From Leeuwenhoekiella sp044542075 (GTDB lineage: Bacteria; Bacteroidota; Bacteroidia; Flavobacteriales; Flavobacteriaceae), in NCBI RefSeq assembly GCF_044542075.1, contig NZ_JBITTU010000011.1, positions 1-64,000 on the forward strand: a DNA stretch of 64,000 nucleotides, in the 5' to 3' direction. Positions 1-6,319 of this stretch are shown here, one piece after another (within the stretch, counting starts at the first letter, position 1; each line of letters begins with the position of its first letter). A model generated the notes under the pieces. The model worked only from the letters and a program-made list of their open reading frames with translations, searched no databases and was not told where the DNA came from. The position numbers and the translations under genes are program-made.

Positions 1-728
1 GTAGCATCAGCATCTTTTAAGATTTCAATACTGGCTATGTTTGCAGGGTTCAGGGAATTTAAAGGGTCAATCCCGGCAAGAGTCGGACTGGTAAGCCCGC
101 TAAAGCTGTTAAGCGGGGCACCGTCTATAGGCACCCCATCTATAATATACAGGGGCAGGTTACCCGAATTGGCAAAACCACTGCGTAAACTGTTTTGCCC
201 CCATATTTGTACGCTGGGCGCATTCCCCGGCACCCCACTGCGCTGCACCACAGAGACTCCTGGCATCTGGCCCTGCAAAGCCGTTAGCACATTGGTTACC
301 GGCTGTCGCTCCAGTTCTTCTGCCGTTACCCGCGCGATGCTGCCCGTTTGCTCACGGCGCGTGGTATTGTAATACCCGGCATTGATGGTCACCTCACCCA
401 GATCGGTGATGTCCTGCTCCAATACAATATTAAAATTCGCCTGCGTTCCCACCGGAATACGTAGTGGTTTAAATCCGAGGTAGGCAATACGTAAGGTATC
501 CGTCGGTTTTGCATTCAGGCTAAATGCCCCTTGCATATCGGTTTGTGTACCCCTGCTGCTATTTGTTAAGGTGATACTAACCCCGGGAATGGGGTTGTCA
601 TTCGTATCGGTAACCCTACCGGATACGACTTGTTGGGGCAATGCTGCCCAGAGTAGATTTCCTGTAGCCCAAAATAAGCCCACAAGTATCCACGCAGCCC
701 CCGTAAGGCGCGTAGCTTTATTTTTCAT
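1..728 (-). CDS. SusC/RagA-family TonB-dependent receptor, N-terminal part (cut by window edge)
   Basis: The frame opens at ATG 726-728 and stays open to base 1, giving 242 codons without a stop. The N-terminus has a hydrophobic signal segment (about residues 9-29). A carboxypeptidase-regulatory-like beta domain follows at about 36-104 (SGRVTDTNDNPIPGVSI). The plug domain starts at about 115 and contains LYIIDGVPIDGAP near 193-205. SIEILKDADAT is at the window edge, just before the point where the family normally reads AIYGSRG. This architecture is that of outer-membrane SusC/RagA porins, which work with a SusD lipoprotein to import glycans or peptides. The barrel and any susD partner lie outside the window, so the substrate cannot be inferred. 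Base composition is richer in GC than the neighbouring accessory DNA. Confidence 0.93.
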   Translation of the reverse strand, partial: MKNKATRLTGAAWILVGLFWATGNLLWAALPQQVVSGRVTDTNDNPIPGVSITLTNSSRGTQTDMQGAFSLNAKPTDTLRIAYLGFKPLRIPVGTQANFNIVLEQDITDLGEVTINAGYYNTTRREQTGSIARVTAEELERQPVTNVLTALQGQMPGVSVVQRSGVPGNAPSVQIWGQNSLRSGFANSGNLPLYIIDGVPIDGAPLNSFSGLTSPTLAGIDPLNSLNPANIASIEILKDADA

Positions 729-1416
729 AACTTCGTCGTGTTAATAAGTAAAACAATCGTTTTATTTAAGCTCACGCCTTCCCCCGCTGATTCCACTCTG
801 AGGGGAAGGCTTTTTTGCTTAATGCGACTTTTAAAAAGCCTGTTTCTTTTTCACAGACCATGCGGTCTGCAGCTCTTTTTTATTGTGGCTAATTCACCGG
901 TGTGCTTAAAACGTACATGGTAAAAGCCCGTGCCACTTGTTCAACAAGGACAATCCCCACCCAACTACCGGCTGCCTCGTAGGAAAACAACCCATAACCC
1001 ACGGGTGATTAGCACGAAGTAACATGTACCCGTAAACACGTTGCGTTGTTCATAAGCGCTGATGCTTTAAAAGTTGATATTAACACCCCATACAGGGATG
1101 CCGGCCATTTTGGCCTGTTTGATTGTAGGGGATAAAAGGAGTGCGAAGCTTTAAAAAGAGAAGAAACAAGGGCTCTGAAAGTGGAGGTACAGGCCCAATA
1201 CAAAAAGGCGCAGGTCTCAACTTATTGAATCAAGGTACTGGTATACCGCGCAACAATAAGCGAGAGCCCACGCCCGGGTCGTGAGCATCCCTGCTTATCC
1301 TCTCGTTGCTAAAAATTACCAGTTTTTGATTCGAGATTCAAAGCGAATGCTTCTAATATTTTACTTAAAGAAGTATCGCAAATATATAATAATGAGATAA
1401 ATATAATAAAAATTTT
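729..1416. other. Gene-free stretch upstream of the SusC-like gene
   Basis: Apart from the hairpin at 776-816 I see no convincing gene here. Short frames exist on the minus strand (1009-1203, and a GTG-started 37-codon frame at 889-1002), but neither has family features I recognise. Around 1249-1310 there is an imperfect inverted repeat (GCAAC and GAGAG answered by CTCTC and GTTGC), which may be a structured RNA or a decayed repeat. The length is long for a plain promoter region. Confidence 0.5.
776..816 (+). terminator. Rho-independent terminator-like hairpin in the susC leader
   Basis: A perfect 9-bp stem, GCCTTCCCC (776-784) with GGGGAAGGC (802-810), is followed by six T on the plus strand. 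No plus-strand gene is seen just upstream. It lies about 50 bases before the susC start on the opposite strand, so it could protect susC from incoming antisense transcription or be a structured part of its leader. Confidence 0.55.
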
Positions 1417-1444
1417 AAAAGGATACATATATGTATCCTTTTTT
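1417..1444. promoter_or_regulatory. Perfect 26-bp palindrome upstream of the XRE gene
   Basis: The core GGATACATATATGTATCC (1421-1438) is an 18-bp perfect palindrome, extended by AAAA and TTTT to 26 bp. It ends about 30 bases before the start of the small XRE regulator. It could be a bidirectional terminator, because A and T runs flank it on both strands. It could equally be an operator for the regulator, since HTH dimers bind such dyads. Confidence 0.5.
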
Positions 1445-1472
1445 ATTTATTTAAACAGGGAATTTTATCCCT

Positions 1473-1715
1473 ATGAGCAATGAGAGTTTTGAAAAAGAAA
1501 AGAAAATGTTAGGTTTTAAAATTTCGGAATTCCGTCAAAAAGTTATTAATCCTAAAACCCAAAAACCCATTTCTCAAGAAGAGTTGGCGTATCGTACGGG
1601 TCATGCCAAGAAGACTATAGGAGAAATAGAGAGAGGCAATACAAATCCAACTTTAGAAACATTACTAATTATTTGTAGAGAATTAAATATTTCTATTTCT
1701 GAACTTTTCAAATAA
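1473..1715 (+). CDS. Small XRE-family helix-turn-helix regulator
   Basis: This 80-aa protein is almost entirely one Cro/C1-type HTH domain. The HTH spans about residues 34-79, with ISQEELAYRTGHAKKTIGEI as recognition unit and the family signature ERGNTNPTLETLLIICRELN. No sensor or peptidase domain follows, so it is a stand-alone DNA-binding protein. The first 30 residues are charged and may add a helix. It starts about 30 bases after a perfect palindrome (1417-1442), so autoregulation is plausible. Its target genes are unknown; it is convergent with the small gene at 1783-1977. Confidence 0.85.
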   Translation: MSNESFEKEKKMLGFKISEFRQKVINPKTQKPISQEELAYRTGHAKKTIGEIERGNTNPTLETLLIICRELNISISELFK

Positions 1716-1782
1716 CCAATTCCTATTATTTCCATCTGCCATTATTAAGAAATAAATTTTCTTAAAAGCTTACCGAAGTATT

Positions 1783-1977
1783 CTATTCCAAATAATCAAA
1801 AAGATCTTCAGCATTCAAACCACAATATGCTGCAAATTCGTAAACGCTAATGAACTGATGCGGTTGCTTCTTTAAAAAACATTTGATATCTGCGAGCAGT
1901 TGACGTCCATACCGTTCACTCCGTCCGGTGATACGTTGTACGTCTTTAGGAAAAATACACAAACGCCGGGTTTTCAT
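1783..1977 (-). CDS. Small conserved Bacteroidota protein of unknown function
   Basis: I choose the ATG at 1975-1977, giving a 64-aa protein that begins MKTRRLCIFPKDVQRITG. A TTG ten codons upstream at 2007 is possible but less likely. The sequence resembles a widespread family of short Flavobacteriia proteins with the pattern R-C-I-x-P-K-D-x-Q, then GRSERYGRQLL, then a C-terminal HQFISVYEFAAYCGL helix pair. The fold looks helical and DNA-binding-like, but I know of no demonstrated function. Such genes are often found in accessory islands, which fits the repeat-rich surroundings. It is convergent with the XRE gene. Confidence 0.6.
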   Translation of the reverse strand: MKTRRLCIFPKDVQRITGRSERYGRQLLADIKCFLKKQPHQFISVYEFAAYCGLNAEDLFDYLE

Positions 1978-2292
1978 AGCATACAGTTTATTCCGGTTAC
2001 CCTGCAAACCTCTAAAGAAAAAACTATATACCTTCCCTACCTCCTCCGTACTACCGAAAAAATTTAACAGTTTTTAAGAAAAATTGATACTGTACCACCT
2101 TATTGGATATTCAATAACTACGCAGAATAGCCACAGCACGTTATTTAAAAAGCTGCAGGAGTATTACATCTTAACAAAACTTGACTCCAGCTCGGCATCC
2201 CCAACCCTGCTCCCTAGGAAAAGCGAGCTTAAGGCTAACTTGAAACTCGCTTCGAATATCTAATTCATGCTGCACAGAAAGCAAATGTATCA

Positions 2293-2612
2293 AGAAGCCT
2301 TACACACGTACACCTCCAAACAAAATAAGACTTCTCGATACAAATAAAGCTGCGCTTAGGCTCCGCCTTATTCACTCGAAGTGACATTGGAAAACAAATT
2401 ATAATCCCTCGGTTCAGAATAGCCACAGGACATTCCGAAGGACAGGAGCGATAGCGACGCGGAACGAACAAGGCGGTTTTCGCCTAAGCGAAAAATTCCT
2501 AAGCGAGGGTGTCTTTTCTTTTGTTGAGCTTGTCCTGAGCGATAGCCGAAGGGTTTCTTTGGACAAGCAAAGAAAAGTAAAGAATATCCTGTGGAACCTA
2601 TAAAGACTCAAA
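2293..2612. repeat. Long dispersed repeat, copy 1 (~320 bp)
   Basis: This block runs from AGAAGCCTTACACACGTACA to GACTCAAA and is repeated nearly base for base at 2909-3388, minus an insertion there. It contains small hairpins (AGGCG/CGCCT near 2471-2485, TTGTCC/GGACAA near 2530-2566). It also has a GTCCTGAGCGATAGCCGAAGG motif-like segment, which resembles short intergenic repeats common in Flavobacteriia. A further fragment (TAAGCGAGGGTGTCTTTTCT) recurs near 2652. A 68-codon minus-strand frame inside it is conserved between copies only because the DNA is. Confidence 0.85.
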
Positions 2613-2908
2613 CCCGCAGGGTTATACTACTGCTCTCCCCTAATTCAGATCTAAGCGAGGGTGTCTTTTCTTTTCTGCATCCGACGACCGTAGGAAGTGG
2701 AATGCACCATATCATCAGGGATCTTCAGAATTCTGATCAATTAAGAAAACTCAAAAGCAAAAAAATTCAACAAAAACTCCTCATCCCCAACCCTGCTCCC
2801 AAGGAAAAAGGAGCCTATTCTCAATTAAATAGTTGCATTTTAATAAAAAATTAGTGTTCTTCAGTTTTCATTTTATTCAGTATAGCAAGAAGCATCCGTT
2901 AAAAATTT
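2613..2908. other. Spacer between the two long repeat copies
   Basis: This stretch carries a fragment of the flanking repeat near 2652-2674. It also has CATCCCCAACCCTGCTCCC near 2783, which matches a segment near 2198 upstream of copy 1. The duplicated block may therefore have been larger than 320 bp and partly scrambled. No gene is convincing here: the 87-codon plus-strand frame at 2591-2854 reads through repeat sequence. Confidence 0.5.
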
Positions 2909-3388
2909 AGAAGCCTTACACACGTACACCTCCAAACGATATAAGACTTCTCGATACAAATAAAGCTACGCTTAGGCTCCGCCTTATTCACTCGAAGTGA
3001 CATTGGAAAACGAATTGCAATCCCTCGGTTCAGAATAGCCACAGGACGTTCCGAAGGACAGGAGCGATAGCGACACGGAACGAACAAGGCGGTTTTCGCC
3101 TAAGCGAAAAATTCCCAAGCGAGGGTGTCTTTTCTTTTGTTGAGCCTGTCCTGAGCGATAGCCGAAGGGTTTCTTTGGACAAGCAAATCGACAATAGGAG
3201 ATTCACGAGCTCCCGTAAAATAAAAATCTCGCGAGCTAAATCGACAATAGGAGATTCACGAGCTCCCGTAAAATAAAAATCTCGCGAGCTAAATCGACGA
3301 TAGGAGATTCACGAGCTCCAAAACCAATAAGCGACAGCGAGCTAAAGAAAAGTAAAGAACATCCTATGGAACCTATAACGACTCAAAA
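2909..3388. repeat. Long dispersed repeat, copy 2, interrupted by a tandem array
   Basis: Same order of sequence as 2293-2612, in the same orientation. Removing bases 3188-3346 leaves 321 bp that align end to end with copy 1, with scattered substitutions. The break is exact: copy 1 reads GGACAAGCAAAGAAAAGTAA, while copy 2 reads GGACAAGCAAA, then the array, then GAAAAGTAA. Confidence 0.88.
3188..3346. repeat. Tandem array of three 53-bp units inserted in repeat copy 2
   Basis: Units lie at 3188-3240, 3241-3293 and 3294-3346, each exactly 53 bp, starting TCGAC and ending GCGAGCTAAA. Units 1 and 2 are identical. Unit 3 keeps both ends but differs in its middle (ACCAATAAGCGACAGCGAGC). Each unit contains two related half-motifs, GATTCACGAGCT and AATCTCGCGAGCT. 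Copy 1 of the surrounding repeat lacks the array entirely. Confidence 0.92.
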
Positions 3389-3421
3389 GAAAATAAAAAA
3401 AAACAGCGTAAAACAAAAAGA

Positions 3422-3460
3422 AAAACCCTTCCCCAGATTTAAATCTGAACAAAGGGTTTT
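3422..3460 (-). terminator. Terminator of the four-gene unknown operon
   Basis: AAAACCCTT (3422-3430) pairs with AAGGGTTTT (3452-3460), and an inner palindrome AGATTTAAATCT sits in the loop. On the minus strand the hairpin ends in a T run and lies 50 bases after the stop of the 65-aa gene. Confidence 0.75.
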
Positions 3461-3509
3461 CCATTAAGATATCCGGTGTTTAATAAAGTCCACACCGGCA
3501 TTAACCAAA

Positions 3510-3707
3510 TCACCGTTGTCTTCGCTTCCGCTTTTTATAAAAGCGTACCAGGCTTTTTAAAAAATATGAAGTAAAAAAACTCACTACCGCTCCCAACCCT
3601 GCCATAAGCATCGCCTCTAATACCTGCGCTGCATATAGCGACGGAAGTGCAGCAGCCAAACTGCCTCCCACCGTACCCCAGGCTTGCGGGGGCGTCTTAC
3701 TGCTCAT
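3510..3707 (-). CDS. Small membrane protein, last gene of the unknown operon
   Basis: A 65-aa protein with an Ala/Gly-rich hydrophobic stretch (about residues 14-53, probably one or two membrane helices) and a strongly basic tail ending KSLVRFYKKRKRRQR. A short hydrophobic protein with a positively charged cytoplasmic end is the general shape of phage holins and small secretion-associated membrane proteins, but I cannot assign a family. It lies 22 bases downstream of another small membrane protein and is followed by a terminator, so it closes the operon that begins at 5075. Confidence 0.6.
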   Translation of the reverse strand: MSSKTPPQAWGTVGGSLAAALPSLYAAQVLEAMLMAGLGAVVSFFTSYFLKSLVRFYKKRKRRQR

Positions 3708-3729
3708 TATTCACATCTGCAACGACAGC

Positions 3730-3915
3730 CTAACTTACCGCAGTAACAACACTACCCGCAACGACGGCATAACCGGCAAGACTCAAAACCACAGCCGGCA
3801 AAGCCACGGGTACCGCCAGTAAAGCTGCTCCTCCACTGGCCAGACTAATGCCCACCGCCCGCAGGATGCGGAAAAACCGCGGGGTGGGTTTTTGATAACG
3901 TTCTAATAAATTCAT
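3730..3915 (-). CDS. Small hydrophobic protein overlapping the DUF5675 gene
   Basis: A 61-aa protein starting MNLLERYQKPTPRFF, then an amphipathic or basic segment, then about 40 hydrophobic residues rich in Ala, Val and Gly to the C-terminus, consistent with one or two membrane helices. Its ATG lies inside the 3' end of the DUF5675 gene in another frame, overlapping it by 71 bases. The overlap suggests translational coupling. An internal start cannot be excluded, because only the hydrophobic part is clearly constrained. I recognise no family. Confidence 0.55.
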   Translation of the reverse strand: MNLLERYQKPTPRFFRILRAVGISLASGGAALLAVPVALPAVVLSLAGYAVVAGSVVTAVS

Positions 3916-4315
3916 GATTGGTATAAGTTATAGTTAAATAAACAGCTTCTTCACGTTCTACAGCATCCCGATGAATGACCATTAAGCGCTGTAGTGCATG
4001 TCTGGAATGCAATCCGGATCCGGGACCAGTAAGTTCGGTTACGGGAGCGATACATCCCTGCAATTCCATCAGAGCGTTATTGGCGGGATGCAGTAAAATA
4101 TAACTACGTCCCGGCACATCTTCTAAAATAAGGTGGTGTCCAAATTTTTTCGAAATTCGGGGACACACCTCATACCGGCCCTCGGGTATACAGGAAATCT
4201 GTCGCTGATTTTCCCGCCAGGGCAGCTCGATGGTAAAACACACAAAACGCTTCTCAATATAGAGGGCGCCGTGGGTTCCGGTAGCATAATAGCTACGTTG
4301 TAAAACCCACTCCAT
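3845..4315 (-). CDS. DUF5675 family protein
   Basis: A 156-aa soluble protein with the DUF5675 hallmarks: an N-terminal RSYYATGTHGALY, CFTIELPWRENQRQISCIPE at about 26-45, VPGRSYILLHPANNAL at about 67-82 and GCIAP at 87-91. The last 25 residues lie beyond the recognisable domain. The function of the family is not established. The pairing of an invariant-looking His76 with Gly-Cys-Ile at 87-89 recalls the catalytic arrangement of YkuD-type L,D-transpeptidases; that is my inference only. Its start is one base after the stop of the MARQSG gene, so the two are almost certainly co-translated. Confidence 0.8.
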   Translation of the reverse strand: MEWVLQRSYYATGTHGALYIEKRFVCFTIELPWRENQRQISCIPEGRYEVCPRISKKFGHHLILEDVPGRSYILLHPANNALMELQGCIAPVTELTGPGSGLHSRHALQRLMVIHRDAVEREEAVYLTITYTNHEFIRTLSKTHPAVFPHPAGGGH

Positions 4316-4316
4316 C

Positions 4317-5075
4317 TTAAGTAGGCTGAGAAACCTGCACTACAGCCATAGCATTAAAGCCTCCGTTTTGCAAGGCATACATCTTAGCATTGACTTCCTG
4401 ATAGAACTCAATACTCAACACCTGCACCACGCTAAGACTGCTGTTTGCGGTAATTTGCACATTCAGATTAGGAGCAGTCGCTGGGGTATTGTTATAAGGC
4501 AGAATTTCGGTGGTTTGGGTATGCGACACATAGGTTGCTCCCGCAAAATCCAACTCACTCACTCCACAACTCAGCTTATAATGGGTCGTTCCTCCGGGTG
4601 CTGCAATCTGTACCTGCGGATTGTAGGCTTCCAGCACCATTCCTACGGCTCCTGAAGCCCGATCATAACTCACCGTAAAGGGAGCATACAATGTGGTTTG
4701 GAGCGGACTGTTTACATTAAAGTCAAACCCGCTTAGCAAGCCGAGATTTCCCGAAATCAGATTCCGTTCCCCACGATCAGATACGGTATCGGTTTTGATG
4801 ATGGCAAGCAGCTGGGTGGTTAATCGGCTCACTACACGCGCATCTTTCGCCTGTTGCAGCAACACCTGCATAGAGTTGCGCACCAACTTACCACCTTTAC
4901 CGGCGCGCCCAAACTCAGCCCCATTTTCACGGGTACGTCGAAATGCCGGATCATTTGCAATACGCTTTCCATCGATCCCGCCCTTAAGTCGGGCCATATG
5001 CCCGTCTCCACTTTTGTAAAAGGCAATATCCCCGATAGTGCCCTTTAATTTGATAATTCCAGATTGTCTGGCCAT
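4317..5075 (-). CDS. Conserved Bacteroidota protein starting MARQSGIIKLKGTIG (unknown function)
   Basis: I place the start at ATG 5073-5075 (252 aa). The frame is open further upstream to 5537, but that extension overlaps the terminator and coding end of the neighbouring wzc fragment and is not protein-like. The N-terminal 65 residues are the family core: MARQSGIIKLKGTIGDIAFY, a Gly/Lys-rich stretch, then DPAFRRTRENGAEFGRAGKG. The remainder (about 110-252) is rich in beta-prone segments, with APGGTTHYKLSCG near the middle. I recall the same N-terminal pattern in uncharacterised proteins of other Bacteroidota beside DUF5675 genes. The look is that of a self-assembling or structural protein, but no function is known to me. 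Confidence 0.75.
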   Translation of the reverse strand: MARQSGIIKLKGTIGDIAFYKSGDGHMARLKGGIDGKRIANDPAFRRTRENGAEFGRAGKGGKLVRNSMQVLLQQAKDARVVSRLTTQLLAIIKTDTVSDRGERNLISGNLGLLSGFDFNVNSPLQTTLYAPFTVSYDRASGAVGMVLEAYNPQVQIAAPGGTTHYKLSCGVSELDFAGATYVSHTQTTEILPYNNTPATAPNLNVQITANSSLSVVQVLSIEFYQEVNAKMYALQNGGFNAMAVVQVSQPT

Positions 5076-5392
5076 AATAAAAAAGATTTTGATTAAGCCA
5101 CAAAGAACGCAGCCAGACAAGCAAAAAACCGGAAGTAATGTACACCTGTGCCGATTCTGCCGTTTAAGAAGTAATTTGCCATAGATGCCGGTCGTTGAAT
5201 AGTAGATAAGCTGAATTATAAAAAGATGCGCCAACTCCCGTCGCCCATCCCCCACCCAGACCCTACCCAAAGCCCATGATAGAGTATGAAGAGTGTATGA
5301 AATCCAAAAGCCCGGAATTAAGAAAATACCGGCAAATATCACGCTGTAAAATGAGTTTAAATTAAAAAAATTGACAGTAAAAAAGAGCAAAA
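5076..5392. other. Gene-free stretch upstream of the MARQSG operon
   Basis: 317 bases between the MARQSG start and the terminator of the wzc fragment. It must hold the promoter of the four-gene operon on the minus strand, but I found no clean TAnnTTTG box with a partner. The frame of the downstream gene happens to stay open through it. Confidence 0.4.
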
Positions 5393-5418
5393 AAAAAGGA
5401 TGCCGAAGCATCCTTTTT
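5393..5418 (-). terminator. Terminator behind the partial wzc copy
   Basis: AAAAAGGATGC (5393-5403) pairs with GCATCCTTTTT (5408-5418) around the loop CGAA. The minus strand then runs into a T tract. The same stem, with loop AGTA, follows the intact wzc at 13040-13065 at nearly the same distance from the stop, so the terminator was duplicated with the gene end. Confidence 0.88.
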
Positions 5419-5457
5419 ATAAAGTAAGTAAAGGTTCTAAACCCAATGAAGCAAGGC

Positions 5458-6078
5458 TTAAAAACTCTTTTTAAAACGCTCCCACAAACTAGGTTTACTT
5501 TGCCCATAAGCATAACCATATTTATTACCATAACCAAAATTAGCGTTCTTCACGTCATTAATTACAAAACTTACATCGTGAAGTTTCCCTTCATTGTTGG
5601 AATCAACAGCGAATTCTAACAAGCGCTTTTCGGTGTATCCGGCCCGGGTTACATAGAGTATAAGTTCTGCATGCTTACTGATTAAGAAGGTATCGGTTAC
5701 CAGCATTGAAGGTGCCGTATCTACAATCACATAATCAAATTTAGTCTGTAAATCTTTCAGCATATGCTCAAACTTCGCCTGTCTCAAGAGTTCAGACGGG
5801 TTAGGTGGAATACTTCCCGAAAGGAACAACTTCAGATTGTTATGAAATTTAGAATCGTGAACCAAATCATCGAGTTGATGATCATTATTAACCAGATAAT
5901 CACTCACCCCTGAGAAACTCTTGGAAGAGTTATCATAACGCTGTAACTGCGGATTTCTAAGGTCGGCCCCTACAAAAACTACCTTTTTACCGGTATTGGC
6001 CAGGGTCATAGCCAGGTTGATTGAAGTAAAGGTTTTCCCCTCCACTTTTGGGGTATGTGATTTAAAAATTATATCCAT
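5458..6078 (-). pseudogene. Partial duplicate of the wzc tyrosine-kinase domain
   Basis: This 206-codon frame matches the last 194 residues of the intact Wzc at 13103-15484 with 8 residue differences. The match covers the Walker A' (VVFVGADLRNP), Walker B (YVIVDTAP) and the Tyr-rich C-terminal tail (YGYGNKYGYAYGQ). Similarity stops inside the Walker A motif: the intact gene reads TVKGEGKT, this copy reads TPKVEGKT after 11 unrelated residues. It therefore lacks the periplasmic Wzz part, both membrane helices and the first P-loop glycine. As a kinase it is probably dead, although it has an ATG and an open frame and could still give a soluble fragment carrying phosphorylatable tyrosines. It faces away from the cassette at 6320-12839. 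Confidence 0.88.
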
Positions 6079-6235
6079 ACTCGCTATTCTCTAAAAATAA
6101 CAGAGTTTTCAAAGCTTAAAAAAATTAAAGCCCAACATTTTTTAAAAAATTCACTAATAACTAAAAATTTTTATAGTATTTAAGAATGTCAACTCAATAA
6201 AAATAAAGACAGCTATAATTTTTAGATTAGAATGG

Positions 6236-6243
6236 TATATTTG
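6236..6243 (+). promoter_or_regulatory. -7 promoter box of the plus-strand capsule cassette
   Basis: TATATTTG fits the Bacteroidota -7 consensus TAnnTTTG and lies 77 bases before the wzx start in an otherwise gene-free divergent region (6079-6319). No good TTTG partner is seen about 20 bases upstream, so support is moderate. Confidence 0.4.
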
Positions 6244-6319
6244 ACAGTTCAATAATGATTATTAGAGTTTTTTATATAAATAAGAAATTAAATCATTTTT
6301 AAAATTTGATGAGGAATAT

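Noticed and set aside
37..372. 111-codon plus-strand frame at the left end
   Set aside because: It is the antisense shadow of the SusC-like receptor, whose minus-strand translation shows clear domain motifs.
889..1203. Short minus-strand frames, including a GTG-started 37-codon frame (889-1002) and a 64-codon frame (1009-1203)
   Set aside because: The first reads fairly protein-like but has no good start and no family. The second has a random-looking composition. Neither has supporting context.
1200..1340. tRNA or tmRNA-like structure
   Set aside because: An imperfect inverted repeat and a GATTCGAGATTC-like stretch prompted a look, but there is no acceptor stem, CCA end or T-loop arrangement that fits.
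2265..3087. Similar 60-70-codon minus-strand frames in both long repeat copies
   Set aside because: Their similarity follows from the DNA repeat. The composition (Cys and Arg rich) is unlike real proteins of this genome and neither has an identifiable domain.
3188..3346. CRISPR array
   Set aside because: The units are head-to-tail with no unique spacers, unit length is 53 bp, and no cas gene is present. The 121-bp array is likewise a simple tandem repeat.
2000..5075. Integrated prophage or insertion sequence around the orphan operon
   Set aside because: No integrase, transposase, portal, terminase or target-site duplication is visible. Only the phage-like look of the four small genes suggests it.
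5076..5537. N-terminal extension of the MARQSG protein to 5537 (406 codons in total)
   Set aside because: The extension crosses the wzc-fragment terminator and overlaps its coding end, and it reads as random hydrophobic sequence. The family N-terminus MARQSGIIKLKG starts at 5075.
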